Source: Pedobacter frigoris (GTDB taxonomy: Bacteria > Bacteroidota > Bacteroidia > Sphingobacteriales > Sphingobacteriaceae). From it: a stretch of 64,000 nt of DNA. Location: positions 1 through 64,000 of the forward strand of contig NZ_SWBQ01000008.1 in NCBI RefSeq assembly GCF_005116445.1, written 5' to 3'. Below, piece after piece: positions 32,273-42,006 of this stretch. The notes under the pieces were generated by a model. The model was given only the letters and a program-made list of their open reading frames with translations. It did not search any database and was not told where the DNA came from. Made by a program: the position numbers and the translations under genes. Within the stretch, counting starts at the first letter, position 1; every line of letters starts with the position of its first letter.

Positions 32273-32932
32273 ATGGGAAAATTAACAGAGGGGCTGGACG
32301 GTGCATTGAGCTGAAAAATAGGCAATCATGTTTACTATAACATGTTCGGAGAGATCCGTGTGCGCATGAAGCCCAGTAAAAGAACAGGTAAGAAGACCAA
32401 AAAGGAAAAGTCAAATACCGGAGGTTTTGCTAAAGTACAGGCTTTCATGAAGCCGCTTTAGGAGTACCTGACAATTGGATATAAAGATTATGGGACTAAA
32501 ACCGGCGGGTACAACGGGGCTGTTTCTTACGCGTTGAACAATGCGGTTGAGGGCGATCATGCCCATCGGTTTGTAAATCCGTAGAAGGTGAGGGTTTGTG
32601 GCGGTCAGCTTCATTTTCCTGAATCAATAGACACGGTGCTGGAGGCAGATAATTTTCTACGGTTCAACTGGAGTACAGAGGAGGGCGACAATGGTCATGA
32701 TCAGGATCAGGTTTTTATGCTTGCCTATTCGCCTGGTGAAGATAAAGGCGATAGTGGAAAGCATGTATGTCAGCCTACAGGTGCATTTAGAAAAGACGGT
32801 ACAGACGGATTGCAGTTGAAGCCAAAAAGGAATGAAGTCGAATATCATATATATATAGGGTTTATAGCGCTCGACAGGTCTTGTCAGGCAGATAGCGTTT
32901 ATCTGGGTAAGGTGACAGTTCTGGCTAAATAG
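32273..32932 (+). pseudogene. DUF6266 family protein, broken by three in-frame stops
   Basis: One reading frame of 220 codons from ATG 32273 to TAG 32930-32932 is interrupted by TGA at 32312-32314, TAG at 32459-32461 and TAG at 32582-32584; no frameshift is needed. The restored protein runs MGKLTEGLDGALS-x-KIGNHVYYNMFGEIRVRMKPSK... GGFAKVQAFMKPL-x-EYLTIGYKDYG... YNGAVSYALNNAVEGDH... DNFLRFNWSTEEGDNGHDQDQVFMLAYS, which I recognise as a DUF6266 protein, a family expanded in Pedobacter with unknown role. The stops are one base away from GGA, CAG and GAG. Only the last 116 codons remain open. Confidence 0.85.
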
Positions 32933-33020
32933 ATAAGCATTCCTTTTAAAATTGAGTTGATTTGGCATTTCGTAAAGCATTGATTGTGACCTCGCATTTT
33001 TATTTTGCAAAATAATTTCA

Positions 33021-33075
33021 TACATTTGCACAGTAATAGAGGTAAGAGGGGGCAGGAGTCCCCTCTTTTCTATTA
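33021..33075 (+). promoter_or_regulatory. rimP operon promoter and leader hairpin
   Basis: -7 box TACATTTG at 33021-33028. A long hairpin begins at the predicted +1: TAATAG (33034-33039) pairs CTATTA (33070-33075) and AAGAGGGG (33044-33051) pairs CCCCTCTT (33060-33067), loop GCAGGAGT. The inner stem plus TTTT could also act as an attenuator ahead of rimP-nusA-infB. Confidence 0.6.
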
Positions 33076-33089
33076 CAGGCAAATTGGTT

Positions 33090-33554
33090 ATGCAGGTAGA
33101 AAAAAGAGTAAAAGAGTTAGTTGAAGAAAAGATTTCGGACAGACCGGAATTGTTTTTGGTAGAAATAAAAATGCTTCCGAACAATAAGCTTATTATTCAT
33201 GTTGACGGTGATGAGGGCATTACAATTCAGGATTGTGCAGCAATCAGCAGACATGTTGGCTTTCATTTAGAAGAGGAGAACACCATAGAGAAGGCGTACA
33301 ATTTAGAAGTTTCTTCGCCTGGTATTGGAGAGCCGCTAAGGCTGAAGAGACAGTATGAAAAGAACGTAGGCCGTGAGGTGAGCGTGAAATTGTCGGGCGG
33401 AGAAGTGAAGGAAGGCAAATTGCTTTCTGTAAACGAAGCGGGCATCATTATCGAAGCCAAAGTAAAAGAAAAAGGTAAAAAAATGCAGCTGCTGGAAACA
33501 GCTGTTGATTTTAATAATATAACAGAAACAAAGGTTTTAATTTCATTTAAATAA
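33090..33554 (+). CDS. rimP: Ribosome maturation factor RimP
   Basis: 154 residues from ATG 33090 (a TTG two codons earlier is possible). 30S maturation factor. Seen: ELFLVEIKMLPNNKLIIHVDGDEGITIQDCAAISRHV and NLEVSSPGIGEPLRLKRQYEKNVGREV, the two-domain RimP pattern. First gene of the widely conserved rimP-nusA-infB operon; nusA starts 2 nt after its stop. Confidence 0.95.
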   Translation: MQVEKRVKELVEEKISDRPELFLVEIKMLPNNKLIIHVDGDEGITIQDCAAISRHVGFHLEEENTIEKAYNLEVSSPGIGEPLRLKRQYEKNVGREVSVKLSGGEVKEGKLLSVNEAGIIIEAKVKEKGKKMQLLETAVDFNNITETKVLISFK

Positions 33555-33556
33555 AA

Positions 33557-34792
33557 ATGAGCAATATTAACTTAATCGATTCATTTCAGGAGTTTAAGGA
33601 CTTCAAAAATATCGACCGTCCTACAGTGATTAGTGTGCTGGAAGAGGTATTTCGCAGTATGTTGCGTAAGAAATACGGTACTGATGAGAATTGTGACGTA
33701 ATCGTTAACCCGGATAATGGGGATTTAGAGATCTGGCGTACCAGAAAAGTGATGGAAGATGGTTTTTCTGAGGATGACGATTTGGAAATTGAACTTGCTG
33801 AAGTTAAACTACTGGATGCGGATATGGAAGTTGGCGACGACTACATCGAGCAGATCACATTGGAAAGCTTTGGCCGTCGTGCAATATTAGCAGCACGTCA
33901 GACATTGGTTTCTAAAGTATTGGAGCTTGAAAAAGACGAGATCTTTAAAAAATATAAAGACAGGGTTGGTGAGATTGTAACCGGTGAGGTTTACCAGGTT
34001 TGGAAGAAAGAAACTTTGGTACTTGATGATGAAGGTAATGAGTTGATGATGCCTAAAACTGAGCAGATTCCGGCTGATTATTTCAAAAAAGGTGATTCTG
34101 TACGTGCCGTAATCCTTAAAGTGGATATGGTAAATGCAACACCTAAGATCATCATCTCAAGGATTGCTCCTGAGTTCTTACAGCGCTTGTTTGAGATTGA
34201 GGTTCCTGAGATCTTTGACGGCCTGATCACGATCAAGAAAATTGTTCGCGAACCGGGAGAAAGAGCCAAGGTTGCTGTGGAGTCTTATGACGACAGGATT
34301 GATCCTGTTGGAGCTTGTGTGGGTATGAAAGGTTCACGTATTCACGGTATCGTGAGAGAACTGAAAAATGAAAATATTGACGTAATTAACTTTACAAACA
34401 ACATTTCATTGTACATCACGAGGGCATTAAGTCCGGCAAAAATCACTTCTATTAAACTGGATGACGAGACTAAACACGCTTCAGTTTACTTAAAACCGGA
34501 TCAGGTTTCTCTGGCGATTGGTAGAGGTGGGCACAACATTAAATTGGCAGGTAAATTAACAGGATACGAAATCGATGTATATCGCGAGGCCGGAGAAGAA
34601 GATGAGGATGTGGATATTGAAGAATTCTCAGACGAAATCGATAGCTGGATCATTGATGAGTTAAAAGCTATTGGCTGCGATACAGCTAAAAGTGTATTGG
34701 CCCTTTCTGTTGATGAGCTTGTAAAACGCACGGATCTTGAAGAGGAAACGATCAAGGAAGTGATGAGTATTTTGAAATCAGAATTTGAATAA
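33557..34792 (+). CDS. nusA: Transcription termination/antitermination protein NusA
   Basis: 411 residues. N-terminal RNA polymerase-binding domain (to about 125), S1 domain (about 135-200; KDRVGEIVTGEVYQVWKKE), two KH domains (about 230-345) with GACVGMKGSRIHGIVREL and SLAIGRGGHNIKLAGKLTGYEIDV, and one short helix-hairpin-helix end (LKAIGCDTAKSVLALSVDEL). The two acidic C-terminal repeats of E. coli NusA are not present, as usual outside Gammaproteobacteria. Confidence 0.96.
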   Translation: MSNINLIDSFQEFKDFKNIDRPTVISVLEEVFRSMLRKKYGTDENCDVIVNPDNGDLEIWRTRKVMEDGFSEDDDLEIELAEVKLLDADMEVGDDYIEQITLESFGRRAILAARQTLVSKVLELEKDEIFKKYKDRVGEIVTGEVYQVWKKETLVLDDEGNELMMPKTEQIPADYFKKGDSVRAVILKVDMVNATPKIIISRIAPEFLQRLFEIEVPEIFDGLITIKKIVREPGERAKVAVESYDDRIDPVGACVGMKGSRIHGIVRELKNENIDVINFTNNISLYITRALSPAKITSIKLDDETKHASVYLKPDQVSLAIGRGGHNIKLAGKLTGYEIDVYREAGEEDEDVDIEEFSDEIDSWIIDELKAIGCDTAKSVLALSVDELVKRTDLEEETIKEVMSILKSEFE

Positions 34793-34871
34793 TACGTTCT
34801 CTATGTTTTTACTAAATTATGTAGTCATTAAAAACTAATTGTCTACACATGAAATAAACAAGAATAAACGT

Positions 34872-34879
34872 TACTTTTG
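34872..34879 (+). promoter_or_regulatory. Internal -7 promoter box before infB
   Basis: TACTTTTG, exact consensus, 30 nt before infB in the 117-bp nusA-infB gap; suggests an extra promoter inside the operon. Confidence 0.5.
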
Positions 34880-34909
34880 TATAAGAATTAAAGAAAAAAT
34901 AGGATATCA

Positions 34910-37900
34910 ATGTCAGACGACAAACCAATAATTTTATTTAAAGCAGTTAAGGAACTTAACGTAGGGATCGCTACGGCCGTTGAGTTCCTGGAAAAGAAAG
35001 GCTTTTCTGTTGAGAATAAACCCACTACTAAGCTCTCACGCGACATGTACAATGCGCTGTTGAAAGAGTTTCAGGGCGATAAAATCGTAAAAGAAGAAGC
35101 CAATCAGATTGTTATTGGTAAAATTCGTCGTGATGAGCCTGAGATAGCTGAGAAAGCTGCTGAGGCGCCTAGAAAAAATGTTGAATTTGAAAATGAAGGC
35201 ATTTTAATTAAAAATCTGAACAGTTATACTCCTCCGGCTGAAAAAGCTAAGGAAGAAGTTCCCGCTAAGCCGGCTGTAGAAGAGAAAACTGAAGAAAAAG
35301 CAGAAGAAGGCGCTTTGCCTGGTGTAAAAATCGTAGGAAAGATCAATCTTGATGATCTGAACTCTAAAACACGCCCTGTCAAAAAAGAGGAAGCTCCTGC
35401 CCCTGCACCAGAACCTAATGCTCCTGAAGTTCAGGAAGCTCCTAAGGCTGAAGTTAAAGAGGAAGCTCCTGTTGAAAAACCGGTTGAAGCAGCGAAGCCA
35501 GAGGTTGAGAAACCGGCAGAGCCTGTAAAAGCGGTTGAAGAAGTGAAACCAGAGGAGGCTCCTAAGCCTGTAGAAACACCAGTGGTGAAAGCAGAGCCGG
35601 TAGCACCTAAGGAAGAAGCTGCTCCGAAAGTAGAAAAACCAGAGGAGACTGAGGTGATCAAAGCACGCTCTGTAAAACTTTCAGGTCCGAACATCATTGG
35701 TAAAATTACTTTGCCGGTGACACCAGACCGTAAGTCGCAGCCTGTGGCTTCATCTGCAGATAGCGCTGATGCTAAGCGTAAGCGTAAACGCAAAAAGACT
35801 CCTGGAGGACATCCGGGTCAGCCTGGTCAGCAAGGTCAGGGTGGTCAACAACAAGGTGGACAACCTGCTCAGCAAGGCGGGCAGCCTGGTCAGCCAAGAG
35901 CTGCAGCACCTGTGGGCAACAGACCTGATTTTAGAAATAATACTAACAATACAGCCAACAGGCCAAACTTTAGGAACAGCAAACCGGGAGCTCCTTCCGG
36001 CGGACCTAAGGAAGAACCTACGGAAAAAGAAATACAAGATCAGATCAAAGCAACACTTGCCCGTTTGAGCGGTGCTGGTAAGTCTGGTAAATTTGCTCAG
36101 CGTGCAAAATTACGTCGTGGCAAGAGAGATGACGTCGCTCTTTCTGCGGAAGAAGCGGCAATGGAGCAGGAGCTTCAGTCTAAAGTTTTGAAAGTTACAG
36201 AATTTGTAACAGCGAATGAACTGGCTTCCATGATGGACGTACCGGTGACCAAGATTATTGGTACTTGTATGAGTCTGGGTATGTTCGTGTCGATCAACCA
36301 GCGTTTGGATGCAGAGACACTAACCATCGTGGCCGATGAGTTTGGTTACGAAATTCAATTTGTGAAACCAGACGATGAGAGTGACAGCATCATTGAAGAA
36401 GTAGATACAGAGGAAGAATTGCAGCCAAGAGCGCCAGTGGTAACCATCATGGGTCACGTGGATCATGGTAAGACATCTTTGCTGGATTATATCCGTAAAG
36501 CAAACGTGGTAGCAGGTGAGGCCGGTGGTATCACCCAGCACATCGGTGCCTATATGGTAACGACTCCAACAGGCAAGAAAGTAACCTTCCTGGATACACC
36601 GGGTCACGAGGCCTTTACGGCCATGCGTGCAAGGGGTGCCAAGGTAGCGGATATTGCGATTATCGTGATCGCTGCGGATGATGCGGTGATGCCACAAACG
36701 AAAGAGGCGATTAGCCATGCGCAGGCAGCTGGCGTTCCTTTGGTATTTGCATTTACAAAAATTGATAAACCGGGTGCAAACTCAGAAAAAATACGCGAGC
36801 AGTTGTCTACCATGAACATCCTTGTAGAGGATTGGGGTGGTAAATTCCAGTCGCAGGAGATTTCAGGTAAAAGCGGATTAAATGTAGACCTGTTATTAGA
36901 AAAAGTATTATTAGAAGCAGAATTATTAGAATTAAAAGCTAATCCCGATAAACGTGCTACAGGTAGCGTAATTGAGGCTACTTTAGATAAAGGACGCGGT
37001 ATTGTAACTACAGTTCTGGTACAGGCAGGTACGCTAAAAATAGGAGATCCTATTTTGGCCGGAAGTTATAGCGGACGTGTGAAAGCATTGTTCAATGAGC
37101 GTGGACAGAAAGTGGATCAGGCAGGCCCGTCGGTACCGGTACAGGTATTGGGTATGCAGGGTGCGCCAACAGCGGGTGACCGTTTTAACGCCATGGAAAG
37201 TGAAGTGGAAGCGAGAGAAATTGCCAACAAGCGTCTGCAACTGATGCGTGAGCAGGGCCTTCGTACACAGAAACACATTACCCTGGATGAGATTGGCCGT
37301 CGTTTGGCGATCGGTAACTTTAAAGAACTCAACCTGATTGTGAAGGGTGACGTGGATGGTTCTATCGAGGCATTGTCTGACTCCCTGTTGAAATTGTCTA
37401 CACCTGAGATACAGATCAATGTGATCAGTAAAGCGGTGGGTCAGATCTCTGAATCTGATGTATTGCTGGCATCAGCTTCTGATGCGATCATCATCGGTTT
37501 CCAGGTAAGGCCTTCTCCGGGAGCGCGTAAGCTTGCCGAGGCAGAGCAAATCGATATCCGTCTGTACTCTATCATCTACGATGCGATCAACGAGATCAAA
37601 GCGGCGATGGAAGGTATGTTGGCACCTGAGTTTGAAGAGAAGATCACGGCTAACGTTGAGATCAGAGATACCTTCAAAATCACTAAAGTGGGTACAATTG
37701 CGGGATGTATGGTTCTTGACGGAACGATCACACGTAACAGCAAGATCCGTATCGTAAGAGACGGTGTGGTAATCTATACTGGTGAACTTGCTTCATTGAA
37801 ACGTTATAAAGATGATGTGAAGGAAGTATCAAGAGGTTACGAGTGCGGATTGAATATCCATAACTTTAATAACATTGAAGTAGGGGATATTGTTGAAGCC

Positions 37901-37933
37901 TACGAACAGGTAGAAGTAAAACGTAAGTTGTAA
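34910..37933 (+). CDS. infB: Translation initiation factor IF-2
   Basis: GTPase that brings initiator tRNA to the 30S subunit, 1007 residues. N-terminal IF2_N helix domain (1-60), then a long low-complexity linker: Glu/Pro/Ala/Lys-rich (about 70-265) and Gly/Gln/Pro-rich (about 295-335; [20 protein letters not shown]). A second IF2_N unit precedes the G domain (about 505-675) with [24 protein letters not shown] and TKIDKPGA. Domains II-IV follow, ending [10 protein letters not shown]. Last gene of rimP-nusA-infB, with a terminator. Confidence 0.97.
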   Translation: MSDDKPIILFKAVKELNVGIATAVEFLEKKGFSVENKPTTKLSRDMYNALLKEFQGDKIVKEEANQIVIGKIRRDEPEIAEKAAEAPRKNVEFENEGILIKNLNSYTPPAEKAKEEVPAKPAVEEKTEEKAEEGALPGVKIVGKINLDDLNSKTRPVKKEEAPAPAPEPNAPEVQEAPKAEVKEEAPVEKPVEAAKPEVEKPAEPVKAVEEVKPEEAPKPVETPVVKAEPVAPKEEAAPKVEKPEETEVIKARSVKLSGPNIIGKITLPVTPDRKSQPVASSADSADAKRKRKRKKTPGGHPGQPGQQGQGGQQQGGQPAQQGGQPGQPRAAAPVGNRPDFRNNTNNTANRPNFRNSKPGAPSGGPKEEPTEKEIQDQIKATLARLSGAGKSGKFAQRAKLRRGKRDDVALSAEEAAMEQELQSKVLKVTEFVTANELASMMDVPVTKIIGTCMSLGMFVSINQRLDAETLTIVADEFGYEIQFVKPDDESDSIIEEVDTEEELQPRAPVVTIMGHVDHGKTSLLDYIRKANVVAGEAGGITQHIGAYMVTTPTGKKVTFLDTPGHEAFTAMRARGAKVADIAIIVIAADDAVMPQTKEAISHAQAAGVPLVFAFTKIDKPGANSEKIREQLSTMNILVEDWGGKFQSQEISGKSGLNVDLLLEKVLLEAELLELKANPDKRATGSVIEATLDKGRGIVTTVLVQAGTLKIGDPILAGSYSGRVKALFNERGQKVDQAGPSVPVQVLGMQGAPTAGDRFNAMESEVEAREIANKRLQLMREQGLRTQKHITLDEIGRRLAIGNFKELNLIVKGDVDGSIEALSDSLLKLSTPEIQINVISKAVGQISESDVLLASASDAIIIGFQVRPSPGARKLAEAEQIDIRLYSIIYDAINEIKAAMEGMLAPEFEEKITANVEIRDTFKITKVGTIAGCMVLDGTITRNSKIRIVRDGVVIYTGELASLKRYKDDVKEVSRGYECGLNIHNFNNIEVGDIVEAYEQVEVKRKL

Positions 37934-37954
37934 AAGACTTGAATATATTATTGT

Positions 37955-37985
37955 AAAGCGCCTTATTTTTTAAGGCGCTTTTTTT
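37955..37985 (+). terminator. Terminator after infB
   Basis: Perfect 11-bp stem AAAGCGCCTTA / TAAGGCGCTTT (37955-37965 / 37971-37981), TTTTT loop, T run. Confidence 0.92.
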
Positions 37986-37999
37986 GGTTTAATTTACAG

Positions 38000-38971
38000 A
38001 TGCTGCTTAGGAGGATTTTTATTTTTGTATGTTTTGTGATGTTGGGCGTGACAGCATTTTCTCAGGGGAGGATGCCTGTATGTGGCCCTTATTCTCAATT
38101 TTATAGCAAAGACAGCCTGAATATTGTAACCTTTGGCGCCAGTACAGTGCAGGGCAATCCCGACCCTCTTAATTTTCAGACCTCATTAAAATCCTTTCTC
38201 GAAAACTGCTATACAGGTAAACCTGTGGTGATTGCCAATCATGGGATTGCGGGTGAAAATACTACACAGGGGCTGTTGCGTTTTGATAAGGCAATAGAAA
38301 ACAAGACAGGTTTCGTACTGATCCTCATGGGTGCAAATGATGCAGTACAGATTATAGACGGGAATGAGAAGTTGAGTAATACGCTGAGTAATATGCGTAC
38401 TATGATTAATAAAGCCAGGAGCAGGAAACTTGCTGTGATCTTAGGAACAATTCAATATTTCGTAGAAACACCGGGCCGGACTCCAGCTGCAAGGCTCTCG
38501 CAGCGTAGAAACAGAACGATTGATATGATCAACAATGGCTACAAGAATCTGGCAAAGGAACTTGGGGTTAGGGTTGCGGATATCAATTCTCTAATAGGTA
38601 AGAATAAGCAGCTTTATGCAGATGATGTACACCCCAATGCAAAGGGGTACGGGGTGATTTCTTTGATGTGGTTTGATGCTTTAAATCAGGAAATCATTGA
38701 AAACTACCTTTCTCCGGGGATTGTTCAGAACTATCCGAATCCTGCAAATACTTTTACTAAACTCGGGTTTAACCTTCCCAACGCAGCGAGGGTTAAAATC
38801 ACGCTATATAATATCTTCGGACAAAGGGTTGCTGTCGTTTTCGATGATTACAGAAATGCCGGATACCAGGAGGAAAATATCTCTACTGAAATGTACGCTG
38901 CGGGGGTGTATGTATTGCATTATGAGCTGTTGGGTCATAAGTTTTCAAAAAAACTCGTCATCGTGCATTAA
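38000..38971 (+). CDS. Secreted SGNH/GDSL hydrolase with type IX secretion signal
   Basis: 323 residues. Signal peptide to about residue 21 (GVTAFSQ). SGNH blocks: FGASTVQG with the catalytic Ser, NHGIAGENT, LMGANDAV (Asn), and DDVHPNAKGYG (Asp-x-x-His). The last 80 residues form a T9SS type A sorting domain: IVQNYPNPANTFTKLGFNLP, LYNIFGQRVAVVF, AAGVYVLHY and a basic end FSKKLVIVH. So an esterase exported to the surface or outside by the type IX system; the substrate may be acetylated polysaccharide, which fits the sugar genes downstream, but that is a guess. Confidence 0.9.
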   Translation: MLLRRIFIFVCFVMLGVTAFSQGRMPVCGPYSQFYSKDSLNIVTFGASTVQGNPDPLNFQTSLKSFLENCYTGKPVVIANHGIAGENTTQGLLRFDKAIENKTGFVLILMGANDAVQIIDGNEKLSNTLSNMRTMINKARSRKLAVILGTIQYFVETPGRTPAARLSQRRNRTIDMINNGYKNLAKELGVRVADINSLIGKNKQLYADDVHPNAKGYGVISLMWFDALNQEIIENYLSPGIVQNYPNPANTFTKLGFNLPNAARVKITLYNIFGQRVAVVFDDYRNAGYQEENISTEMYAAGVYVLHYELLGHKFSKKLVIVH

Positions 38972-39074
38972 ACTATCTACCCTTTTTATATCTAAATCTT
39001 TACTGTTAACAAGTGTTAATCTTTGTGATTTTAGCAAAGAAAAGTGGATTTTTGCGCCGACCTAATTGTATTTA

Positions 39075-40154
39075 ATGGAGCTAGTAGAGAAAAAAGAAAA
39101 GAAGAATTTTGATTTTGTTGATACAATCAGGTGTATTTCAATGATAGGGATCGTTTTTGAGCATTGCGCTGCGGGTGGCACAGGCTTATACCGGTCGTCA
39201 TTTTTCGATACCGTAGTTGAAACCTCAGTGATACAATCTTTTAAATTCAGTACGATCGCCTTCTTTTTAATTGGGGGGTTTCTAATTAATCATAAGTTCC
39301 AGGAATATACGGCAGGACAATATCTGAAGAACAGATTCAGGAGTACAATTAAGCCATGGCTTTTCTGGTTATTGATATATGTTGCCTTAATGGTATTGGA
39401 TAGGTATGTGGCTTATTTGAGGGGTGGTGATGATGTGCTGGCAACAAATTTCTTTGGCTATGTCTGGGACCGCTTTGTCTTCGGAATATTTTATACCTCC
39501 AGTTGGTTCGTATTGAATTTTCTGATCTGTATCTGTATTCTCCTGCTATTTAAGCGCTATTTGTATAGCTGGGGACTTGGAGTGTCATTAGCACTGCTTT
39601 CGCTGATTTATAGCTTAAATATATACCATCAGTGGTTTTTAAGTACGCACTCAACAGCCTTATTTGGTTTTGTGTTTTACCTTTGGCTTGGGGTGATGCT
39701 CAACAGGTATTTTGAGGTGGTGATGTCATCTATCAGGAAGACATCTTGGTTTGTACTGATATCAGTAGTTGTGCTGTTATTTGCACTGGCTATTGCTGAA
39801 TCTTTTGCGCTTGTGCAAATGGAGTCGAAGGATGCTTACAATACGTTGAGGATTACGAATGTGCTTTATTCATTTGGCATGTTTGCCCTCTTGTTAAAGA
39901 TTGGGGCACTGGATTTTTTACAGCGAAACTTTGAGCCCAGGAAAACTACTTTTGGTATTTACCTTGTGCATTTTGTAGTTGTTGTAAGGCTCCTTCCCTT
40001 GATATTTCAACCGCTAAAACTTGATCTTGAAGCATATTCAGTATGGCAGAATACAGGTATTCATATACTGCGCTTCTTCATTGTCTACGGCGTGAGTTTT
40101 TTGATGGTTAGGCTGATTCAGAAAACCAGGTTTAAATGGATTATCGGGAACTAA
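39075..40154 (+). CDS. Acyltransferase family 3 membrane protein
   Basis: 359 residues from ATG 39075 (a TTG three codons upstream is less likely). About ten membrane helices. N-terminal DFVDTIRCISMIGIVFEHCA has the family Arg and His of Acyl_transf_3 (O-acetylase class), and FGIYLVHFVVVVRL is the usual late helix. Probably O-acetylates a surface sugar. It is convergent with a glycosyltransferase operon, and the stops overlap (CTAA, 40151-40154). Confidence 0.83.
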   Translation: MELVEKKEKKNFDFVDTIRCISMIGIVFEHCAAGGTGLYRSSFFDTVVETSVIQSFKFSTIAFFLIGGFLINHKFQEYTAGQYLKNRFRSTIKPWLFWLLIYVALMVLDRYVAYLRGGDDVLATNFFGYVWDRFVFGIFYTSSWFVLNFLICICILLLFKRYLYSWGLGVSLALLSLIYSLNIYHQWFLSTHSTALFGFVFYLWLGVMLNRYFEVVMSSIRKTSWFVLISVVVLLFALAIAESFALVQMESKDAYNTLRITNVLYSFGMFALLLKIGALDFLQRNFEPRKTTFGIYLVHFVVVVRLLPLIFQPLKLDLEAYSVWQNTGIHILRFFIVYGVSFLMVRLIQKTRFKWIIGN

Positions 40155-41107
40155 CTATAACTTGCCAGAATCTGGTCTATTCTGTTGGAATAGGTATGGT
40201 TTTTTAGGATATTCTCCTGCATTTTTTTAATCATTTCCATGCGTTTATCGGGGTGGGAAATGTAGTGGTGCGCTTTTTCGAGAAAGTCATCGCCATTTGT
40301 TGTAATAATGAGCTCATCTTCCTGAAATAGTTCACCTGCAAGCGGGTTGTCGCAGATCTGAAACCCGCCAAGCATAGAAGATTTGAATACCATTTCGTTC
40401 AGTAACATCCTATTTTTGATCTCAATTTCTGTATGGATGTTCGGCGTAATGAATGAGCGGCTGTAGTAACCTTTTGATTCAATCGTCCTGGGGTTGATCA
40501 TGTTGTGCTCATTGTATTCCAAATAATTGCTGAACGTCGTTTTCAATGGTTGAATAAAAGCCTTATAGGTAGTTGTACGGGTACCAATATCGCCAACCCA
40601 TAAGAAATCAAACTCAGGGTTTAACAGCGGGGCGGAGTATTTTGCACTGTCCGCGCAGTGCAGCGACTGCATAACACTTATTCCAAGATCTTTTTGATAT
40701 CCTCCAAAGAAACGTTCGTTAAAAGATTCGTCATATGGCGACCTGATCAGTATATTGTGTTTTGTACTGTACTTGTTTAATACCTGCTTTGTCTTTGCTG
40801 TTACAGCAAGGGTTTTAGGCAGGTAGCTACAGCTGGAATAAAATGAACCTGATAAGACTAACTTAGTGTTCTTAAGTAGGCTTAAGGGGATGTTAGATAC
40901 GTTCTCCACGTCAGTAAAAATCACATCAGGAGCGTAGGTAATTAGTCTCAGCTTTTCATGCGGCCAAAAGGAGCTTTTCAGTTTAATAAGATCGAAAATT
41001 CTGAAAGTATCCTTTCTTTCTGTGAAAGCATTTTTAAATCCATCGACAACAGTTTTAGTCGCGTAGTCCTGTGTGTTGTTTATATTGTATATGTATGCAA
41101 CTTTCAT
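40151..41107 (-). CDS. Glycosyltransferase, GT-B type (Glyco_trans_1_2-like)
   Basis: 318 residues. N-terminal MKVAYIYNINNTQDYATKT and a C-terminal half with MVFKSSMLGGFQICDNPLAGELFQEDELIITTNGDDFLEKAHHYISHP, the pattern of the spore-coat-like glycosyltransferase domain (PF13524) where a new sugar is added from a nucleotide donor. Linkage and sugar unknown. Last gene of the six-gene carbohydrate operon. Confidence 0.75.
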   Translation of the reverse strand: MKVAYIYNINNTQDYATKTVVDGFKNAFTERKDTFRIFDLIKLKSSFWPHEKLRLITYAPDVIFTDVENVSNIPLSLLKNTKLVLSGSFYSSCSYLPKTLAVTAKTKQVLNKYSTKHNILIRSPYDESFNERFFGGYQKDLGISVMQSLHCADSAKYSAPLLNPEFDFLWVGDIGTRTTTYKAFIQPLKTTFSNYLEYNEHNMINPRTIESKGYYSRSFITPNIHTEIEIKNRMLLNEMVFKSSMLGGFQICDNPLAGELFQEDELIITTNGDDFLEKAHHYISHPDKRMEMIKKMQENILKNHTYSNRIDQILASYS

Positions 41108-41133
41108 GAATCGGTGATGTTTAAAGTATTAAT

Positions 41134-41991
41134 TTATATACTCAACCAGGTTTGAGGGATCAATCCTGAAGTATCTAAATTAACATCATTTACCCATTTC
41201 TTTGGACAAATGACAATATTATTTTGGTTTTGATTGAGCCATGCTCCCCACCAGCTAAAACTGCTGTTTGCGATGATGTTGTGCTTGCATTGACTCATTA
41301 GCTGCATATCAATGTAGCTGGAAGAATTGTTGTTCCATGAAATGAACTCACAGTTGGTGATCTTCAGGTTTTCCTGACACCACGCGATGTCGTTGGAAAA
41401 GATAAAATATCTTGGTGAATCCACTTTGGACTGAATGTAAGCTATTGCGCTTTGGTAATATTTCAGGCTACACAATCCGCCAAGCAGGGGATCGGTAAGG
41501 TAGTCACCCCTTCTGATGTGGATAGACACGCTGTTGGAATTTTGAATGCGATTTAATGCCTGTTGATTTTTATCGTCAAGTGGATTTTTGAATTCAAAAT
41601 CTGTTTTTAGTGCTTTACTGATGTCTTGAAAATAGGCGATGTTTTGCCAGTATCCCCAGTAATACGCAGGTTTGGGATTGGTCAAAACTTGCGGATCAAA
41701 GCCAAAAAGATTGCTTTCCTCCTGATAGGCTTTTTTTAAGTTCATTATTCTTCTGAGCTTTCTGTAGATCCATTTTTTATGCTGAACCTGATAGAGCTTG
41801 CTTTTGAACAGGGATGCTTCGGAAACATGAATGTCAAAAATATCTTCCAGTTCAAATCCGTTGTGCAGTCCATAATCATGGAAACCCTGTAAATCCGCTT
41901 TTACATTGGGAAATCTTTTCTGCAATGCTTTATAGAACGCATATTGAAACATCTGATTACCTAAGCCGCCTAAAAATCTAACAATTTTCAT
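41134..41991 (-). CDS. Alpha-1,2-fucosyltransferase-like glycosyltransferase (GT11)
   Basis: 285 residues. N-terminal FLGGLGNQMFQYAFYKAL and the GDP-fucose motif VSIHIRRGDYL (about residues 152-162) plus ANSSFSWWGAWLNQN near the C-terminus are the GT11 signatures. It likely adds fucose (or a related deoxyhexose) to a surface glycan. Spacing to neighbours is 15-26 nt within the operon. Confidence 0.92.
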   Translation of the reverse strand: MKIVRFLGGLGNQMFQYAFYKALQKRFPNVKADLQGFHDYGLHNGFELEDIFDIHVSEASLFKSKLYQVQHKKWIYRKLRRIMNLKKAYQEESNLFGFDPQVLTNPKPAYYWGYWQNIAYFQDISKALKTDFEFKNPLDDKNQQALNRIQNSNSVSIHIRRGDYLTDPLLGGLCSLKYYQSAIAYIQSKVDSPRYFIFSNDIAWCQENLKITNCEFISWNNNSSSYIDMQLMSQCKHNIIANSSFSWWGAWLNQNQNNIVICPKKWVNDVNLDTSGLIPQTWLSI

Positions 41992-42006
41992 TAAGTCTAA
42001 TATAGA

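Noticed and set aside
32273-32932. Stop-codon reassignment (TGA/TAG as sense)
   Set aside because: All other genes use the standard code and end at TGA, TAG or TAA; only this gene contains internal stops.
35810-35900. Repetitive CAGGGTGG-type units as a CRISPR array
   Set aside because: They encode the Gly/Gln-rich infB linker and have no spacers; no CRISPR array was found anywhere.
35431-36068. Serine- or valine-rich ORFs within infB
   Set aside because: They mirror the low-complexity infB linker in other frames.
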